Assembly: GCF_004309735.1 (NCBI RefSeq)
Contig: NZ_SIXC01000011.1
Span: 1 to 64,000, forward strand
DNA: 64,000 bases
Origin: Desulfovibrio legallii
GTDB lineage: Bacteria; Desulfobacterota; Desulfovibrionia; Desulfovibrionales; Desulfovibrionaceae
Reading direction: 5' to 3'
This document shows, piece by piece, positions 42,093-51,735 of this stretch. The position numbers and the translations under genes are program-made. The notes below the pieces were generated by a model, which was not told the origin of the DNA, searched no databases, and saw only the letters and a list, made by a program, of their open reading frames with translations. How positions within the stretch are numbered: position 1 is the first letter of the stretch; every line of letters begins with the position of its first letter.

Positions 42093-42722
42093 ATGACTTC
42101 AAACAGAGTCCCTCTCGAGGGCAAGACGCGCCTGGATTTCTGGCAGGCGGCCTCGGGCGCGCTTCTGGCCCTGTTTGTGTGCGTGCACCTGGTGCTGGAG
42201 GGCACCGTGGTCATCAGCCCGGCTCTGACCAACGGCATAGCCTGGCTTCTGGAGGTCACCTGGCTCGCGCAGATCGCCGCCCCCGTCATCCTCTTGCTCA
42301 TTGTCTTTCATTTTTACATTGCGGCCCGCAAAATGCCCTTCCGCGCGCATGAGCTGGGCATTTTTGTACAGCACAGCAAAAGCCTGAAGGATTTTGACAC
42401 CTGGCTGTGGCTGGTGCAGGTCTTCACGGCCATCGTCATTTTGCTGGGCGCATTCTACCATGTGTACACCGTCATGACCGACCTGCCCATTAACGTGGCG
42501 GGCAGCGCCAAGCGGCTGCACAGCGGTTGGCTGGCCTTCTATGTGGTCTTTCTGCCCTGTGTCATCCTGCATACGGGCATCGGCATCTACCGTATCGCCG
42601 TGAAATTCGGCATCTGCACCAAGAGCTCAAAGCCGCAGTGGCGCAAATGGACCTGGATTGTCATGGCTTGTTATCTGTTGCTCGGCGCGCTGGCCCTGAC
42701 CCGCGCCTGGTTCCAGGGATAA
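42093..42722 (+). CDS. frdC: Fumarate reductase/succinate dehydrogenase cytochrome b subunit
   Basis: Protein of 209 aa with five hydrophobic segments, as in diheme cytochrome b of the Wolinella/Desulfovibrio-type quinol:fumarate reductases. His residues in CVHLVLEG, FHFYIAARK, FYHVYTVM and CVILHTGIG are candidates for heme b ligands. It anchors FrdAB and exchanges electrons with menaquinone. The start at 42093 was chosen over an ATG at 42054 because AAGGAG lies 5 nt upstream. It ends 11 bp before frdA. Confidence 0.92.
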   Translation: MTSNRVPLEGKTRLDFWQAASGALLALFVCVHLVLEGTVVISPALTNGIAWLLEVTWLAQIAAPVILLLIVFHFYIAARKMPFRAHELGIFVQHSKSLKDFDTWLWLVQVFTAIVILLGAFYHVYTVMTDLPINVAGSAKRLHSGWLAFYVVFLPCVILHTGIGIYRIAVKFGICTKSSKPQWRKWTWIVMACYLLLGALALTRAWFQG

Positions 42723-42733
42723 GGGGGTGCCGC

Positions 42734-44590
42734 ATGCGTATTTTTGAATCTGACGTTCTGTGCATCGGGGCCGGCCTTGCCGGAGAGCGTGTGGCCGTGG
42801 AGGCCGCCCAGGCCGGGTTCCGGGTTATTTGTCTTTCTGTGGTGCCGCCCAAGCGTTCGCACTCATCGGCGGCTATGGGCGGCATGCAGGCGGCCCTGGG
42901 CAATTCCATCATGGGCGATGGCGACTGCCCCAAAATCCATTTTGCCGACACCGTTAAGGGGTCGGACTGGGGCTGCGACCAGGAAGTGGCCCGCCTTTTT
43001 GCCGAAACTGCCCCCATCGCCATGCGTGAAATGGCCTGGATGGGCGTGCCCTGGAGCCGCGTGGTGCCGGGCGAGCACACCTACTTTAAAGGCGGCAAGC
43101 CGTTTCAGGCCACAGAAAAGAAGGAAAACGAGGGCCTGATCCACTCCCGCGCCTTTGGCGGCACGGCCAAGTGGCGTACCTGCTACACTTCGGACGGCAC
43201 GGGCCACGCCGTGCTCTTCACCCTGGACAACCGCTTGCTGCAGCTGGGCGTGGAGGTGCACGACCGCATGCAGGCCGAAGTGCTGGTCCACAACGGCGAA
43301 CACTGCATGGGCTGCGTGGCCCGCGACCTGCGCACCGGCGAGCTTACGGGCTACTTCGCCAAGGCCACGCTCATCGCCACGGGCGGCTACGGCCGCATCT
43401 ACCGGGCCACCACCAACGCGGTCATCTGCGACGGTGGCGGTCAGATCACAGCCCTGGAAACCGGCCTGGTGCCCTTGGGCAACATGGAGGCCGTGCAGTT
43501 TCACCCCACGGGCACGGTGCCCACGGATATTCTGGTCACCGAAGGCTGCCGCGGCGACGGCGGCACCCTGCTGGACGTGAACGAATACCGCTTCATGCCC
43601 GACTATGAGCCGGAAAAGGCCGAGCTGGCCTCGCGCGACGTGGTTTCCCGCCGCATGACCGAACACATGCGCAAGGGCTACGGCGTCAAAAGCCCCTATG
43701 GCGAGCACCTCTGGCTGGACATCCGTCACCTGGGCGAAAAGCACATCACCACCAACCTGCGCGAAGTGTACGACATTTCCACCCACTTCCTGGGCGTGAA
43801 CCCCATACACCAGCTCATCCCCGTGCGGCCCACCCACCACTACAGTATGGGCGGCGTGCGCATCAATAAAGATGGTCACGCCTACGGGCTCAAAGGCCTT
43901 TTTGCCGCCGGCGAGGCCGCCTGCTGGGATATGCACGGCTTTAACCGCCTGGGCGGCAACTCCCTGGCGGAGACCGTGGTTTCCGGCCGCATTGTGGGCA
44001 AGAAGCTGGTGGAATTTCTGGAGGGCTACGAAACGGTGTTTGCTACCGCCTCCATGAAGGAAGGCATGACGCGAGTGCAGGACCGCATCACGGCACTTTT
44101 GCGCGGCACAGGCGACGACTGCTATACCCTGCGCAACGAGATGCAGGACGTGATGATGGAGCACGTGGGCATCTTCCGCAACGGCAAAGACCTGCAGGAA
44201 GGCGTGGACAAGCTCCAGGCTCTGCTGGAGCGCTGCAAAAACATGCGGCTTGCCGGCGGCAATGTCCCCGGGCCCAATGCCGAGCTTTCCATGGCCCTGC
44301 GCGTGCCGGGCATGCTCAAGCTGGCCCTGTGCACGGCCTACGGCGCGCTGATGCGTACCGAAAGCCGCGGCGCGCACGCCCGGGAGGACTACCCCGAACG
44401 CAACGACAAGGACTGGTTGGTGCGCACCCTGGCCTATTGGAATGAGGGCGACAGTCTGCCCACGCTCAAGTATGAACCCGCCACGCCGTTCTTCATCATG
44501 CCTCCGGGCGACCGCGGCTACGGCGGCGGCAAGATCATATCCGGCGACATCAGGGAAGACCAGGTCGTTTCCTACGACCAGAAAGGCTAA
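42734..44590 (+). CDS. frdA: Fumarate reductase/succinate dehydrogenase flavoprotein subunit
   Basis: Protein of 618 aa. The FAD Rossmann motif GAGLAGERVAVEAA is at the N-terminus, and the covalent FAD His is expected in RSHSSAAMGGMQAALG. Active-site stretches QFHPTG, PTHHYSMGG and GHGFNRLGG-like GFNRLGGNSLAE are present. With FrdB and FrdC it reduces fumarate with menaquinol, or the reverse. The GTGCCGC spacer before the ATG has a weak RBS (AAGGGGG). Confidence 0.95.
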   Translation: MRIFESDVLCIGAGLAGERVAVEAAQAGFRVICLSVVPPKRSHSSAAMGGMQAALGNSIMGDGDCPKIHFADTVKGSDWGCDQEVARLFAETAPIAMREMAWMGVPWSRVVPGEHTYFKGGKPFQATEKKENEGLIHSRAFGGTAKWRTCYTSDGTGHAVLFTLDNRLLQLGVEVHDRMQAEVLVHNGEHCMGCVARDLRTGELTGYFAKATLIATGGYGRIYRATTNAVICDGGGQITALETGLVPLGNMEAVQFHPTGTVPTDILVTEGCRGDGGTLLDVNEYRFMPDYEPEKAELASRDVVSRRMTEHMRKGYGVKSPYGEHLWLDIRHLGEKHITTNLREVYDISTHFLGVNPIHQLIPVRPTHHYSMGGVRINKDGHAYGLKGLFAAGEAACWDMHGFNRLGGNSLAETVVSGRIVGKKLVEFLEGYETVFATASMKEGMTRVQDRITALLRGTGDDCYTLRNEMQDVMMEHVGIFRNGKDLQEGVDKLQALLERCKNMRLAGGNVPGPNAELSMALRVPGMLKLALCTAYGALMRTESRGAHAREDYPERNDKDWLVRTLAYWNEGDSLPTLKYEPATPFFIMPPGDRGYGGGKIISGDIREDQVVSYDQKG

Positions 44591-44604
44591 GGGAGGAGAG
44601 CATA

Positions 44605-45393
44605 ATGGGACGTAATCTTACCTTCGAGATCTTCCGCTTCAATCCGCTGGATCCGCATTCCACGCCACATATGCAGACATTCCAGCTTGAAGAGCACCCC
44701 AGCATGACGCTCTTCATCGCCCTGAATATGATCCGCGAAAAGCAGGACGCCACCCTGCAGTTTGACTTCTGTTGCCGCGCCGGCATCTGCGGCTCCTGCG
44801 GCATGGTCATCAACGGTCGTCCCGGCCTGGCCTGCCACACCCAGACCTGCGACCTGCCGGACCACATCAGCCTGCACCCTCTGCCGGTGTTCAAGCTGCT
44901 GGGCGACCTTTCTGTGGATACGGGCACCTGGTTCCGCAATGTGGGCCAAAAGATCGAATCCTGGATCCATACCAATAAGGGCTTTGACCCTGCCGCCCAG
45001 GAAGAACGCATGAGCAACGACCTGGCCACCCAGATCTTTGAGCTGGACCGCTGCATTGAATGCGGCTGCTGCGTGGCGGCCTGCGGCACGGCCCGCATGC
45101 GCGAAGACTTTATCGGGGCCACGGCCATCAACCGCATGGCGCGTTTCTACATTGACCCTCGCGACAACCGCACCCCGGCGGACTACTACGATCTCATCGG
45201 CGACGACAAAGGCGTGTTCGGCTGCATGGGCCTGTTGGCCTGTGACAGCGTGTGCCCCAAGCAGTTGCCCCTGCAGGATCAGTTGGGCATCATGCGGCGG
45301 ATGGTCACTATGGAATCGGTGCGGGGCATCCTGCCCGAAAAGCTGCGCCGCAAAATGCAGGGCTGCGGCTGCTCCGGGAGCTGTTCCGCTTGA
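44605..45393 (+). CDS. frdB: Fumarate reductase/succinate dehydrogenase iron-sulfur subunit
   Basis: Protein of 262 aa. The plant-type 2Fe-2S ligands sit in CCRAGICGSCGM and a downstream Cys in LACHTQTC. The C-terminal ferredoxin-like clusters are in CIECGCCVAACG and CMGLLACDSVCPKQLP. The C-terminal tail is Cys-rich (GCGCSGSC), more than in usual FrdB. Gene order C-A-B fits the Wolinella-type complex. The gene starts 14 bp after frdA, with GGAGGAG upstream. Confidence 0.95.
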   Translation: MGRNLTFEIFRFNPLDPHSTPHMQTFQLEEHPSMTLFIALNMIREKQDATLQFDFCCRAGICGSCGMVINGRPGLACHTQTCDLPDHISLHPLPVFKLLGDLSVDTGTWFRNVGQKIESWIHTNKGFDPAAQEERMSNDLATQIFELDRCIECGCCVAACGTARMREDFIGATAINRMARFYIDPRDNRTPADYYDLIGDDKGVFGCMGLLACDSVCPKQLPLQDQLGIMRRMVTMESVRGILPEKLRRKMQGCGCSGSCSA

Positions 45394-45465
45394 CGCGTAA
45401 CGGCATTTTCCTTCCGGCGGGGATCCCCTCCCCGCCGCAGGCCTTGTCTTTGGGCACAATCCTTG

Positions 45466-45507
45466 AGGCTGCGCCGCTGGCCGGATGCAACGCCGTCGGC
45501 GCAGCCT
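45466..45507 (+). terminator. Hairpin between frdB and the CBS gene
   Basis: AGGCTGCGCCG (45466-45476) pairs perfectly with CGGCGCAGCCT (45497-45507), giving an 11-bp stem with a 20-nt loop. A second, shorter GC hairpin precedes it near 45413-45436. No T-tract follows, so it may be a processing or attenuation element in the 197-bp spacer. Confidence 0.5.
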
Positions 45508-45590
45508 GCACTGGCAAGTACAGGATTTGGCCTCTTGGAATATTGAGAATGCAGATCCTCAAAATTAACTGATCGATAAGAGGGGATGTC

Positions 45591-46280
45591 ATGCTTATAC
45601 TCGACTGGATGAAGCAAAATGTTGTCACTATTACGCCTGAAACAACTCTTCTGCAATGCAAAAAACTTCTCAGAGACCACCATATCAACCGTCTTCCCGT
45701 TGTGGACAAGGACAATGTGGTGGTGGGCCTGATCTCCTCTTCAGATCTTAAGGCTTATGCGCCCCTGCATACCACGGGCTATGAAATTTTGGAGGCCATG
45801 GACATCATCTCAGAAACTACGGCTAAAGACGTTATGGTGGTGGCCCCCACCACCATCTATTACGGCAATACCGTGGAGCAGGCAGCCAAACTCATGTTCG
45901 ACAAACATGTGGCCTGCCTGCCTGTCGTCAATGAAGAGGACAAGCTGGTGGGCATCCTCACCGGCTGGGACGTCTTCCACGCCTTGCTCACCATCAGCGG
46001 CGCGGAACAGCCCGGAGAAGAAGCCGGTTTTGTGGTGCCCAATCAGCCCGGCACCATCCGCGCCCTGCTGGAAGTGCTCAAAGCCAACGGCATGAGCGTC
46101 ATTTCCGTGCTTTCCGCCACGATAGAGAACGGCATGCGGCAGGTCAAAATCCGTTTCCGGTCCCCCGATTCCGCAGCTCTGGACGCCGCCATAGAGAGCT
46201 TCAAAAAGCTGGACGGTCTGCGCTACTGGCTGCGCGACGGCAAATTGTATATGAAAGACGAGGAACGCCCCAAGGCGTAG
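45591..46280 (+). CDS. Paired CBS domain protein with C-terminal ACT-like domain
   Basis: Protein of 229 aa. Two CBS repeats (residues about 6-60 and 78-135; INRLPVVDKDNVVVGLIS and VACLPVVNEEDKLVGILT) bind adenine nucleotides in this family. The last 75 residues resemble an ACT-type regulatory domain (GTIRALLEVLKANGMSVISV). It could report energy or amino-acid status to the flanking fumarate/malate genes; this is inference. A GAGGGG motif precedes the ATG. Confidence 0.88.
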   Translation: MLILDWMKQNVVTITPETTLLQCKKLLRDHHINRLPVVDKDNVVVGLISSSDLKAYAPLHTTGYEILEAMDIISETTAKDVMVVAPTTIYYGNTVEQAAKLMFDKHVACLPVVNEEDKLVGILTGWDVFHALLTISGAEQPGEEAGFVVPNQPGTIRALLEVLKANGMSVISVLSATIENGMRQVKIRFRSPDSAALDAAIESFKKLDGLRYWLRDGKLYMKDEERPKA

Positions 46281-46505
46281 CCCCGCGCGGGCAGCCCGCC
46301 GCGATGTCGCCCCAGGGGAAAATTCCGGGGGACTGGCGTCCTTTCGGACTGTCCGGCGGAAAAACCGTAGCCGGAATGTGGCGTGCCGCCCCGGAGTCTC
46401 AGCGTGCGGCTTTTGGTCAAGACGCGTAAGTGGAACCGCCGCAGCGCTGGACCACACGGATACGCGGCGCATGCGCCTTATTCATCACCATTCAAGGAGT
46501 GAGCC

Positions 46506-47771
46506 ATGTCTCGGATCAAGAATCTGAAGGAAGAAGCCCTGGCCATGCACAAGGACTATCAGGGCAAGATAGAAGTGCGGGTCAAAGTGCCCGTGCGCGA
46601 CAACGACGACCTTACCCTGGCCTATTCGCCGGGCGTGGCCGAACCCTGCATGGAAATCCACCGTAATCCCGATACCCTTGATACCTACACCAACCACGCC
46701 AACTTCGTCTGCGTGGTTTCCAACGGCACCGCCGTGCTGGGGCTGGGCGCCATCGGCGCCGCCGCCGCCATGCCCGTTATGGAGGGCAAATCCTTGCTCT
46801 TCAAAACCTTTGGCGACGTGGACGCCTTCCCCATCTGCGTAGACACCAAGGATACCGCCAAAATCGTGGAGCTGGTGGAACTCCTGGCCCCCACCTTCGG
46901 CGGCGTGAACCTTGAGGACATCAAGGCTCCGGAATGCTTCATTATTGAAGACAGCCTCAAGAAAAACGGCGTGTTCAAGGGCCCCATCTTCCACGACGAC
47001 CAGCACGGCACCGCCGTGGTCACTCTGGCCGGCCTCATGAACGCCCTCAAACTGGTGGGCAAAAAACTGGACGATATCACCGTGGTCACCAGCGGCGCGG
47101 GCGCAGCCGGCATTGCCATCATCAAGCTGCTCATGGCCCTGGGCCTCAAAAACGTCATTATGTGCGATTCGCGCGGGCCTATCTGGCAGGGCCGCGCCGA
47201 GGGCATGAACCCCTATAAGGAAGACATTGCCGCCCGCACCAACCCCAATAGAATCAAGGGCGGCCTGGCCGACGCCATCAAGGGCGCGGACGTCTTTATC
47301 GGCGTTTCTGCCCCCAATACCCTCACCGAAGAAATGATCCGCAGCATGGCCAAAGACCCCATCGTCTTTGCCCAGGCCAACCCCATCCCCGAAATCTGGC
47401 CTATCCAGCGCGCCAAGGACGCCGGGGCCAAAGTGGTGGCCACCGGCCGCTCCGACTGCCCCAACCAGATCAACAACGTGCTGGCCTTCCCCGGCATTTT
47501 CCGCGGCGCTCTCGACGTCTGCGCCACCGATATTAACGACGCTATGAAGATCGCCGCCGCCAAGGCCATCGCCGCCTTGGTCAAGCCTGAAGAACTCAGC
47601 CCGGAATACATCGTCCCCTCCACCCTCAACCCCGAAGTGGCTCCGCAAGTGGCCGCCGCTACCGCCAAAGCCGCCATAGAGAGCGGTATTGCCAGAAAAC
47701 CGCAGGATCCCGCCGTGGTGGCCGAAAATCTGCGTAAGCGCCTTGCCGGCCGCCAACTGCAGCGCGGGTAG
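46506..47771 (+). CDS. Malic enzyme (NAD(P)-dependent oxidoreductase, decarboxylating)
   Basis: Protein of 421 aa, the short bacterial form. It decarboxylates malate to pyruvate with NAD(P). Signatures are LAYSPGVAEPC, VVSNGTAVLGLGAIG, PIFHDDQHGTA with the metal-binding acid residues, and the Rossmann motif SGAGAAGIAI. It closes the route from fumarate to pyruvate, which Por can use. The TAG stop is made with the first bases of element D. Confidence 0.94.
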   Translation: MSRIKNLKEEALAMHKDYQGKIEVRVKVPVRDNDDLTLAYSPGVAEPCMEIHRNPDTLDTYTNHANFVCVVSNGTAVLGLGAIGAAAAMPVMEGKSLLFKTFGDVDAFPICVDTKDTAKIVELVELLAPTFGGVNLEDIKAPECFIIEDSLKKNGVFKGPIFHDDQHGTAVVTLAGLMNALKLVGKKLDDITVVTSGAGAAGIAIIKLLMALGLKNVIMCDSRGPIWQGRAEGMNPYKEDIAARTNPNRIKGGLADAIKGADVFIGVSAPNTLTEEMIRSMAKDPIVFAQANPIPEIWPIQRAKDAGAKVVATGRSDCPNQINNVLAFPGIFRGALDVCATDINDAMKIAAAKAIAALVKPEELSPEYIVPSTLNPEVAPQVAAATAKAAIESGIARKPQDPAVVAENLRKRLAGRQLQRG

Positions 47772-47893
47772 AGCAGTTAGCGAATGAAATGAGCTAACTG
47801 CTCTACAAGGATTTTCTTGAAAATCCTTGCCACGAAATGCGAGAAGGCAGGCTTTTGCCTGCCGTAAGCGAGCATTTCAAGTGTTAAATGCTC
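47771..47893 (-). repeat. 123-bp MITE-like element, copy D
   Basis: It is inverted relative to A and B, has one change from the consensus, and has TA on both sides (47769-47770 and 47894-47895). The left TA plus the element's first G is the stop codon of the malic enzyme gene. It lies between convergent malic enzyme and ackA genes. Confidence 0.92.
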
Positions 47894-48055
47894 TAGTAAG
47901 AACAGACGGAGAGGAAAGACTTGCGTTTTTGCGGGGAGAAAGGGGGATAAACAGCGGCAGCGTGTTGCGTGTGTCTGCAAAGGGCAAGGCCCGCGGCCTG
48001 GACCGGGCCTTGCCTGACAGGCGCTTCCGCCGCCGGGCGGCGCGGGGAACAAAAG

Positions 48056-48091
48056 GGGGAAGGGAGCCTCTTGAAAAAAGCTCCCTTCCCC
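48056..48091. terminator. Hairpin of the GGGAAGGGA family downstream of ackA
   Basis: GGGGAAGGGAGC (48056-48067) pairs with GCTCCCTTCCCC (48080-48091) around a 12-nt loop. It stands between the malic enzyme and ackA genes, which converge, and could end transcripts from both. Confidence 0.6.
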
Positions 48092-48137
48092 TCACGGCCT
48101 TGTAAGTACTCTTTATTTGCGCGGTTAGCGCCGGAAT

Positions 48138-48161
48138 GAGCATTTCAAGTGTTAAATGCTC
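48138..48161 (-). repeat. Solo 24-bp hairpin of the MITE-like family
   Basis: Only the GAGCATTT/AAATGCTC arm of the 123-bp element is present, followed by TA. On the minus strand it directly follows the ackA coding sequence, and the ackA stop (TAG, 48161-48163) again uses this TA plus the element's G. A short fragment of the second repeat family (48108-48137) lies beside it. Confidence 0.8.
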
Positions 48162-49372
48162 TAGTGGCCCAGCACTTCCACTGTGGCCAGGGCGATCTGC
48201 AGTTCCTCATTGGTGGGGATGACCAGCACGGGGATGCGGCTCTCCGGCGTGGAAATGGTGCGCGCGCCGGGCTTGCGGGTGCTGTTTTCCTTCTGGTCCA
48301 GCGTAACGCCAAAGGCTTCCAGCCCTGCGCAGACTTGGGCGCGCACGATATCGTCGTTTTCGCCGATGCCGGCGGTAAAGACCAGAGCGTCCGCCTTGCC
48401 TTCCAGCAGCACCAGATACGCGCCCAGGGTCTTTTTGATGCTGCGCACCAGCAGGGCCAGAGCCAGGGCGGCGCGCTGGTCGCCTTTTTCCACCTGGGCG
48501 TGCACGTCGCGCATGTCCGTATAGCCGCAAAGGCCCAGCAGACCGGATTTTTTGTTCATCAGGGTGTCGGCTTCGGCCGGGCTCAGGCCCTTTTTCTCCA
48601 TGACAAAAGGCACAATGGCCGGGTCGATGCTGCCGCAACGGGTGCCCATGACCAGACCTTCCAGCGGGGTCAGGCCCATGCTGGTGTCAAAACACTTGCC
48701 GTTTTTGACGCAGCTCATGGAAGAGCCGTTGCCCAGATGCATGGTGATGGAGCGCAGCTCGCCCAGCGGCTTGCCCAGGTATTCCGCCGTCTTGTGGGCG
48801 ATGTACTTGTGCGATGTGCCGTGGAAGCCGTAGCGGCGGATTTTCAGCTCTTCATACAGCTTGTAGGGCAGGGCGTACATATAGGCTTCCTGCGGCATGC
48901 CCATGCCGAATTCCGTGTCAAACACGGCCACGTTGGGCACGCCGGGGAAGAGCTCTTCCGCTACTTCAATGCCCATGAGGTTGGCCGGGTTGTGCAGGGG
49001 CCCCAGGGGAAAGCACTCCCGTATAATGCCCTTGATGCGGTCGTCCACGCGCACGGGCTGGCTCACGGCTTCGCCGCCGTGCAGCACGCGGTGCCCGATG
49101 GCGTAGATTTCGCTCTTGTCTTTGATAACGCCCTTCTGGGCATCGGTGAGCAGGGCGATGACCAGCTTCATGGCGTCCACATGGGTCTTGAACTCCGCCT
49201 CGCGGATGAGTTTTTCTTCCTTGTCCGTATCCGGGGCGATTTTGTGGGTCAGGCGACCGCCCCCCTGGCCGATGCGTTCGGCCAGACCGGAGCAGAGCAC
49301 GCGGCGGTCGTCCATTTCCAGCAGTTGGTATTTGCAGGACGAAGAGCCCGCGTTGATGACCAGAACTTTCAT
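48161..49372 (-). CDS. ackA: Acetate kinase
   Basis: Protein of 403 aa, normal length. It converts acetyl phosphate and ADP to acetate and ATP. Signatures are VLVINAGSSSCKYQLLE, GHRVLHGGE, RRYGFHGTSHKYI and FTAGIGEND. The start follows AAAAGG. It lies 152 bp downstream of pta in the same direction. The TAG stop is shared with a solo 24-bp repeat arm. Confidence 0.97.
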   Translation of the reverse strand: MKVLVINAGSSSCKYQLLEMDDRRVLCSGLAERIGQGGGRLTHKIAPDTDKEEKLIREAEFKTHVDAMKLVIALLTDAQKGVIKDKSEIYAIGHRVLHGGEAVSQPVRVDDRIKGIIRECFPLGPLHNPANLMGIEVAEELFPGVPNVAVFDTEFGMGMPQEAYMYALPYKLYEELKIRRYGFHGTSHKYIAHKTAEYLGKPLGELRSITMHLGNGSSMSCVKNGKCFDTSMGLTPLEGLVMGTRCGSIDPAIVPFVMEKKGLSPAEADTLMNKKSGLLGLCGYTDMRDVHAQVEKGDQRAALALALLVRSIKKTLGAYLVLLEGKADALVFTAGIGENDDIVRAQVCAGLEAFGVTLDQKENSTRKPGARTISTPESRIPVLVIPTNEELQIALATVEVLGH

Positions 49373-49524
49373 AGCAGTACCTTTTTGCATTGGAGCGCGC
49401 TGCCGGGCAGCGTGCATCCTTGCCTGTTGCGGCACCCAGGCCGTGAGAAGGGAAATCGGCGGCAAGGAGGGCTGCGCCCCCTTTGCCGCCGGAGGCATCT
49501 TCTACCAGTATTCCGGTCGCCCGC

Positions 49525-51636
49525 TTACGCTTTGGCGGCCTTTTTTTCTGCCGCGGCCTGTACTGCGGTAATGGCCACGGTGTTGACAATATCAGGCACG
49601 GTGCAGCCGCGCGAGAGGTCGTTGACCGGCTTGTTCAGGCCCTGGAGCACGGGGCCGATGGCCACGGCCCCGGCGGCGCGCTGCACGGCCTTATAAGTGT
49701 TGTTGCCCGTGTTCAGGTCCGGGAAGATGAACACGGTGGCGCGACCGGCCACCTGGCTGTCGGGCATTTTGGTCTTGGCCACGCTGGGGTCGATGGCGGC
49801 GTCGTACTGCAAGGGGCCTTCCAGGGCCAGGTCCGGGGCCATTTCTTTGGCAATGCGGGTGGCTTCCACCACCACGTCCACATCCGCGCCCTTGCCGGAG
49901 GTGCCCGTGGAGTAAGAGAGCATGGCCACGCGCGGTTCAATGCCGAAGACCTGGGCCGTGTGGGCCGAGGCTATGGCTATTTCCGCCAGTTGCTGGGCCG
50001 TGGGGTTGGGGTTCACGGCGCAGTCGCCGAAGGCCAGCACGCGGTCTTTGAGGCACATGAGGAAGACGGACGAAACCACCGAAAAGCCGGGCTTGGTTTT
50101 GACGAACTCAAAGGCCGGGCGGATGGTGTGGGCCGTGGTGTTGATGGAGCCGGAAACCATACCGTCGGCGTCATCTTTCTTGACCATCATGGTGCCGAAG
50201 TAGGTGGCGTCGGTCATGGTGTCGCGGGCCTGTTCCGGGGTGATGCCCTTCTTTTTGCGCAGTTCGTAGTAGGTGGCGGCGTAGTCGTCAAACTGGGGCG
50301 CGTGCATGGGGTCGATGATGGTGGCCTTGCTGATGTCCAGGCCCAGGGTGCTGGCCTTGGTGCGGATTTTTTCCACATTGCCCAGCAGAATGATTTCGGC
50401 CACATCGCGGCGCAGCAGAATGTCCGTGGCCCGGAGGATGCGTTCTTCCATGCCTTCGGCCAGGACAATGCGCATTTTGTCCGTTTTGGCGCGTTCGATA
50501 AGCTCAAACTCGAACATCATGGGCGTGATGCGGCTGCTGCGCTCGCCGCCGATGCGGCTGGTGATTTCCTTGCCGTTGACGTGGTGCTCAAAAAGCCCCA
50601 GCACGGTGTTGATCTTGCGCAGGTCGCCGGGCTCAATGGGGGCGATAATGCCCTGCAGGGCCAGTACGGCCTTGTAGGTGTGGTCCTGAGTCATAAGGAT
50701 GGGCAGGGGGGAGCCGGTCCAGCCCTCAATGAACTTGCAGACCCGTTCTGAAGGGCGCAGCCCGCCCGTAAGCAGCACGCCGGCGATGTCCGGAGTGGAG
50801 GAGGAAAGGCGCGAGGCAATGGCCGCCAGCAGCACGTCCGTGCGGTCGCCGGGGGTGACCAGCAGCTGGTCTTTGGCAATGTAGCCCAGCACGTTATCCA
50901 CATGCATGGCGGCGATGAGGTAGTCGCCCACCAGGGCATCCAGGCGGTTTTCACCAAAAAGCACCTGGGCGTTGAGGCCTTTTTTCACGTCGCGCATGGT
51001 GGGCTGGCCGATGGTGGGGTCGTTGGGCACGGAGTAGATCAGCGCCGGGCGGTCGTCCGTGCTGAACTGGCCGCGCAGTTCGTCCAGTTCGGTCTGGCTC
51101 AGGTTGCGGCGGTTGATGATGGTGGCCACCACGTCCAGGGCATGGGGCTTGAGGCTGTCCATGGTGATCTGCAGCGATTCGCGGATGTCTTCTGCGCTCA
51201 CGTTGTAGCCGCTGGTAACCAGAATGACCGGGCAGCCCAGGTTGGCGGCGATTTCGGCATTGAGCTCAAATTCAAAGACAGGGTCTTTGGCCAGAAAGTC
51301 GGTGCCCACGCAGAGCACGAAATCGTGGGTTTCCAGCAGTTTTTTGTATTTCTGGATGATGTGTTCAATAAGCAGGTTGCGGGAGCCCTGATTGATGATC
51401 TGGCGGGCTTCGCGCTGGGTGTAGGCAAAGGTGTCCGCGTAGTCCATGTTGAGTTTGAAATACTCAAGCATGAGGTTGATGTCGGGGTCGCGGTCGTCCC
51501 AGAGGGGTTCGTTGATGATGGGGCGGAAAAAGGCCACCTTGCGCATGCTGCGGCTGAGCAGCTGCATGGCCCCCAGGGCAATGGCGCTTTTGCCCGTCAT
51601 GGGGCCGGTGGCGGTGATGTAGAGACCTTTAGGCAT
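49525..51636 (-). CDS. pta: Phosphate acetyltransferase (long form)
   Basis: Protein of 703 aa. The N-terminal half is the BioD/DRTGG-type regulatory part seen in long Pta (ATGPMTGKSAIALGA, VTSGYNVSAEDIRE); the C-terminal 330 residues are the catalytic PTA domain (RIVLAEGMEERIL, KTKMPDSQVAGRATVFIFPD). It converts acetyl-CoA and phosphate to acetyl phosphate. GGAGG precedes the ATG. With ackA it forms the acetate-producing ATP step. Confidence 0.96.
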   Translation of the reverse strand: MPKGLYITATGPMTGKSAIALGAMQLLSRSMRKVAFFRPIINEPLWDDRDPDINLMLEYFKLNMDYADTFAYTQREARQIINQGSRNLLIEHIIQKYKKLLETHDFVLCVGTDFLAKDPVFEFELNAEIAANLGCPVILVTSGYNVSAEDIRESLQITMDSLKPHALDVVATIINRRNLSQTELDELRGQFSTDDRPALIYSVPNDPTIGQPTMRDVKKGLNAQVLFGENRLDALVGDYLIAAMHVDNVLGYIAKDQLLVTPGDRTDVLLAAIASRLSSSTPDIAGVLLTGGLRPSERVCKFIEGWTGSPLPILMTQDHTYKAVLALQGIIAPIEPGDLRKINTVLGLFEHHVNGKEITSRIGGERSSRITPMMFEFELIERAKTDKMRIVLAEGMEERILRATDILLRRDVAEIILLGNVEKIRTKASTLGLDISKATIIDPMHAPQFDDYAATYYELRKKKGITPEQARDTMTDATYFGTMMVKKDDADGMVSGSINTTAHTIRPAFEFVKTKPGFSVVSSVFLMCLKDRVLAFGDCAVNPNPTAQQLAEIAIASAHTAQVFGIEPRVAMLSYSTGTSGKGADVDVVVEATRIAKEMAPDLALEGPLQYDAAIDPSVAKTKMPDSQVAGRATVFIFPDLNTGNNTYKAVQRAAGAVAIGPVLQGLNKPVNDLSRGCTVPDIVNTVAITAVQAAAEKKAAKA

Positions 51637-51735
51637 GGTGCCTCCAGCGGTTGGCCGTCGTGCGCGCAGACGGGGATTTTCCGGCCCGGGCCGTTGCGCG
51701 GCCCGCCGGACGCCGCTGCGCAGGCGGAGGAACAC

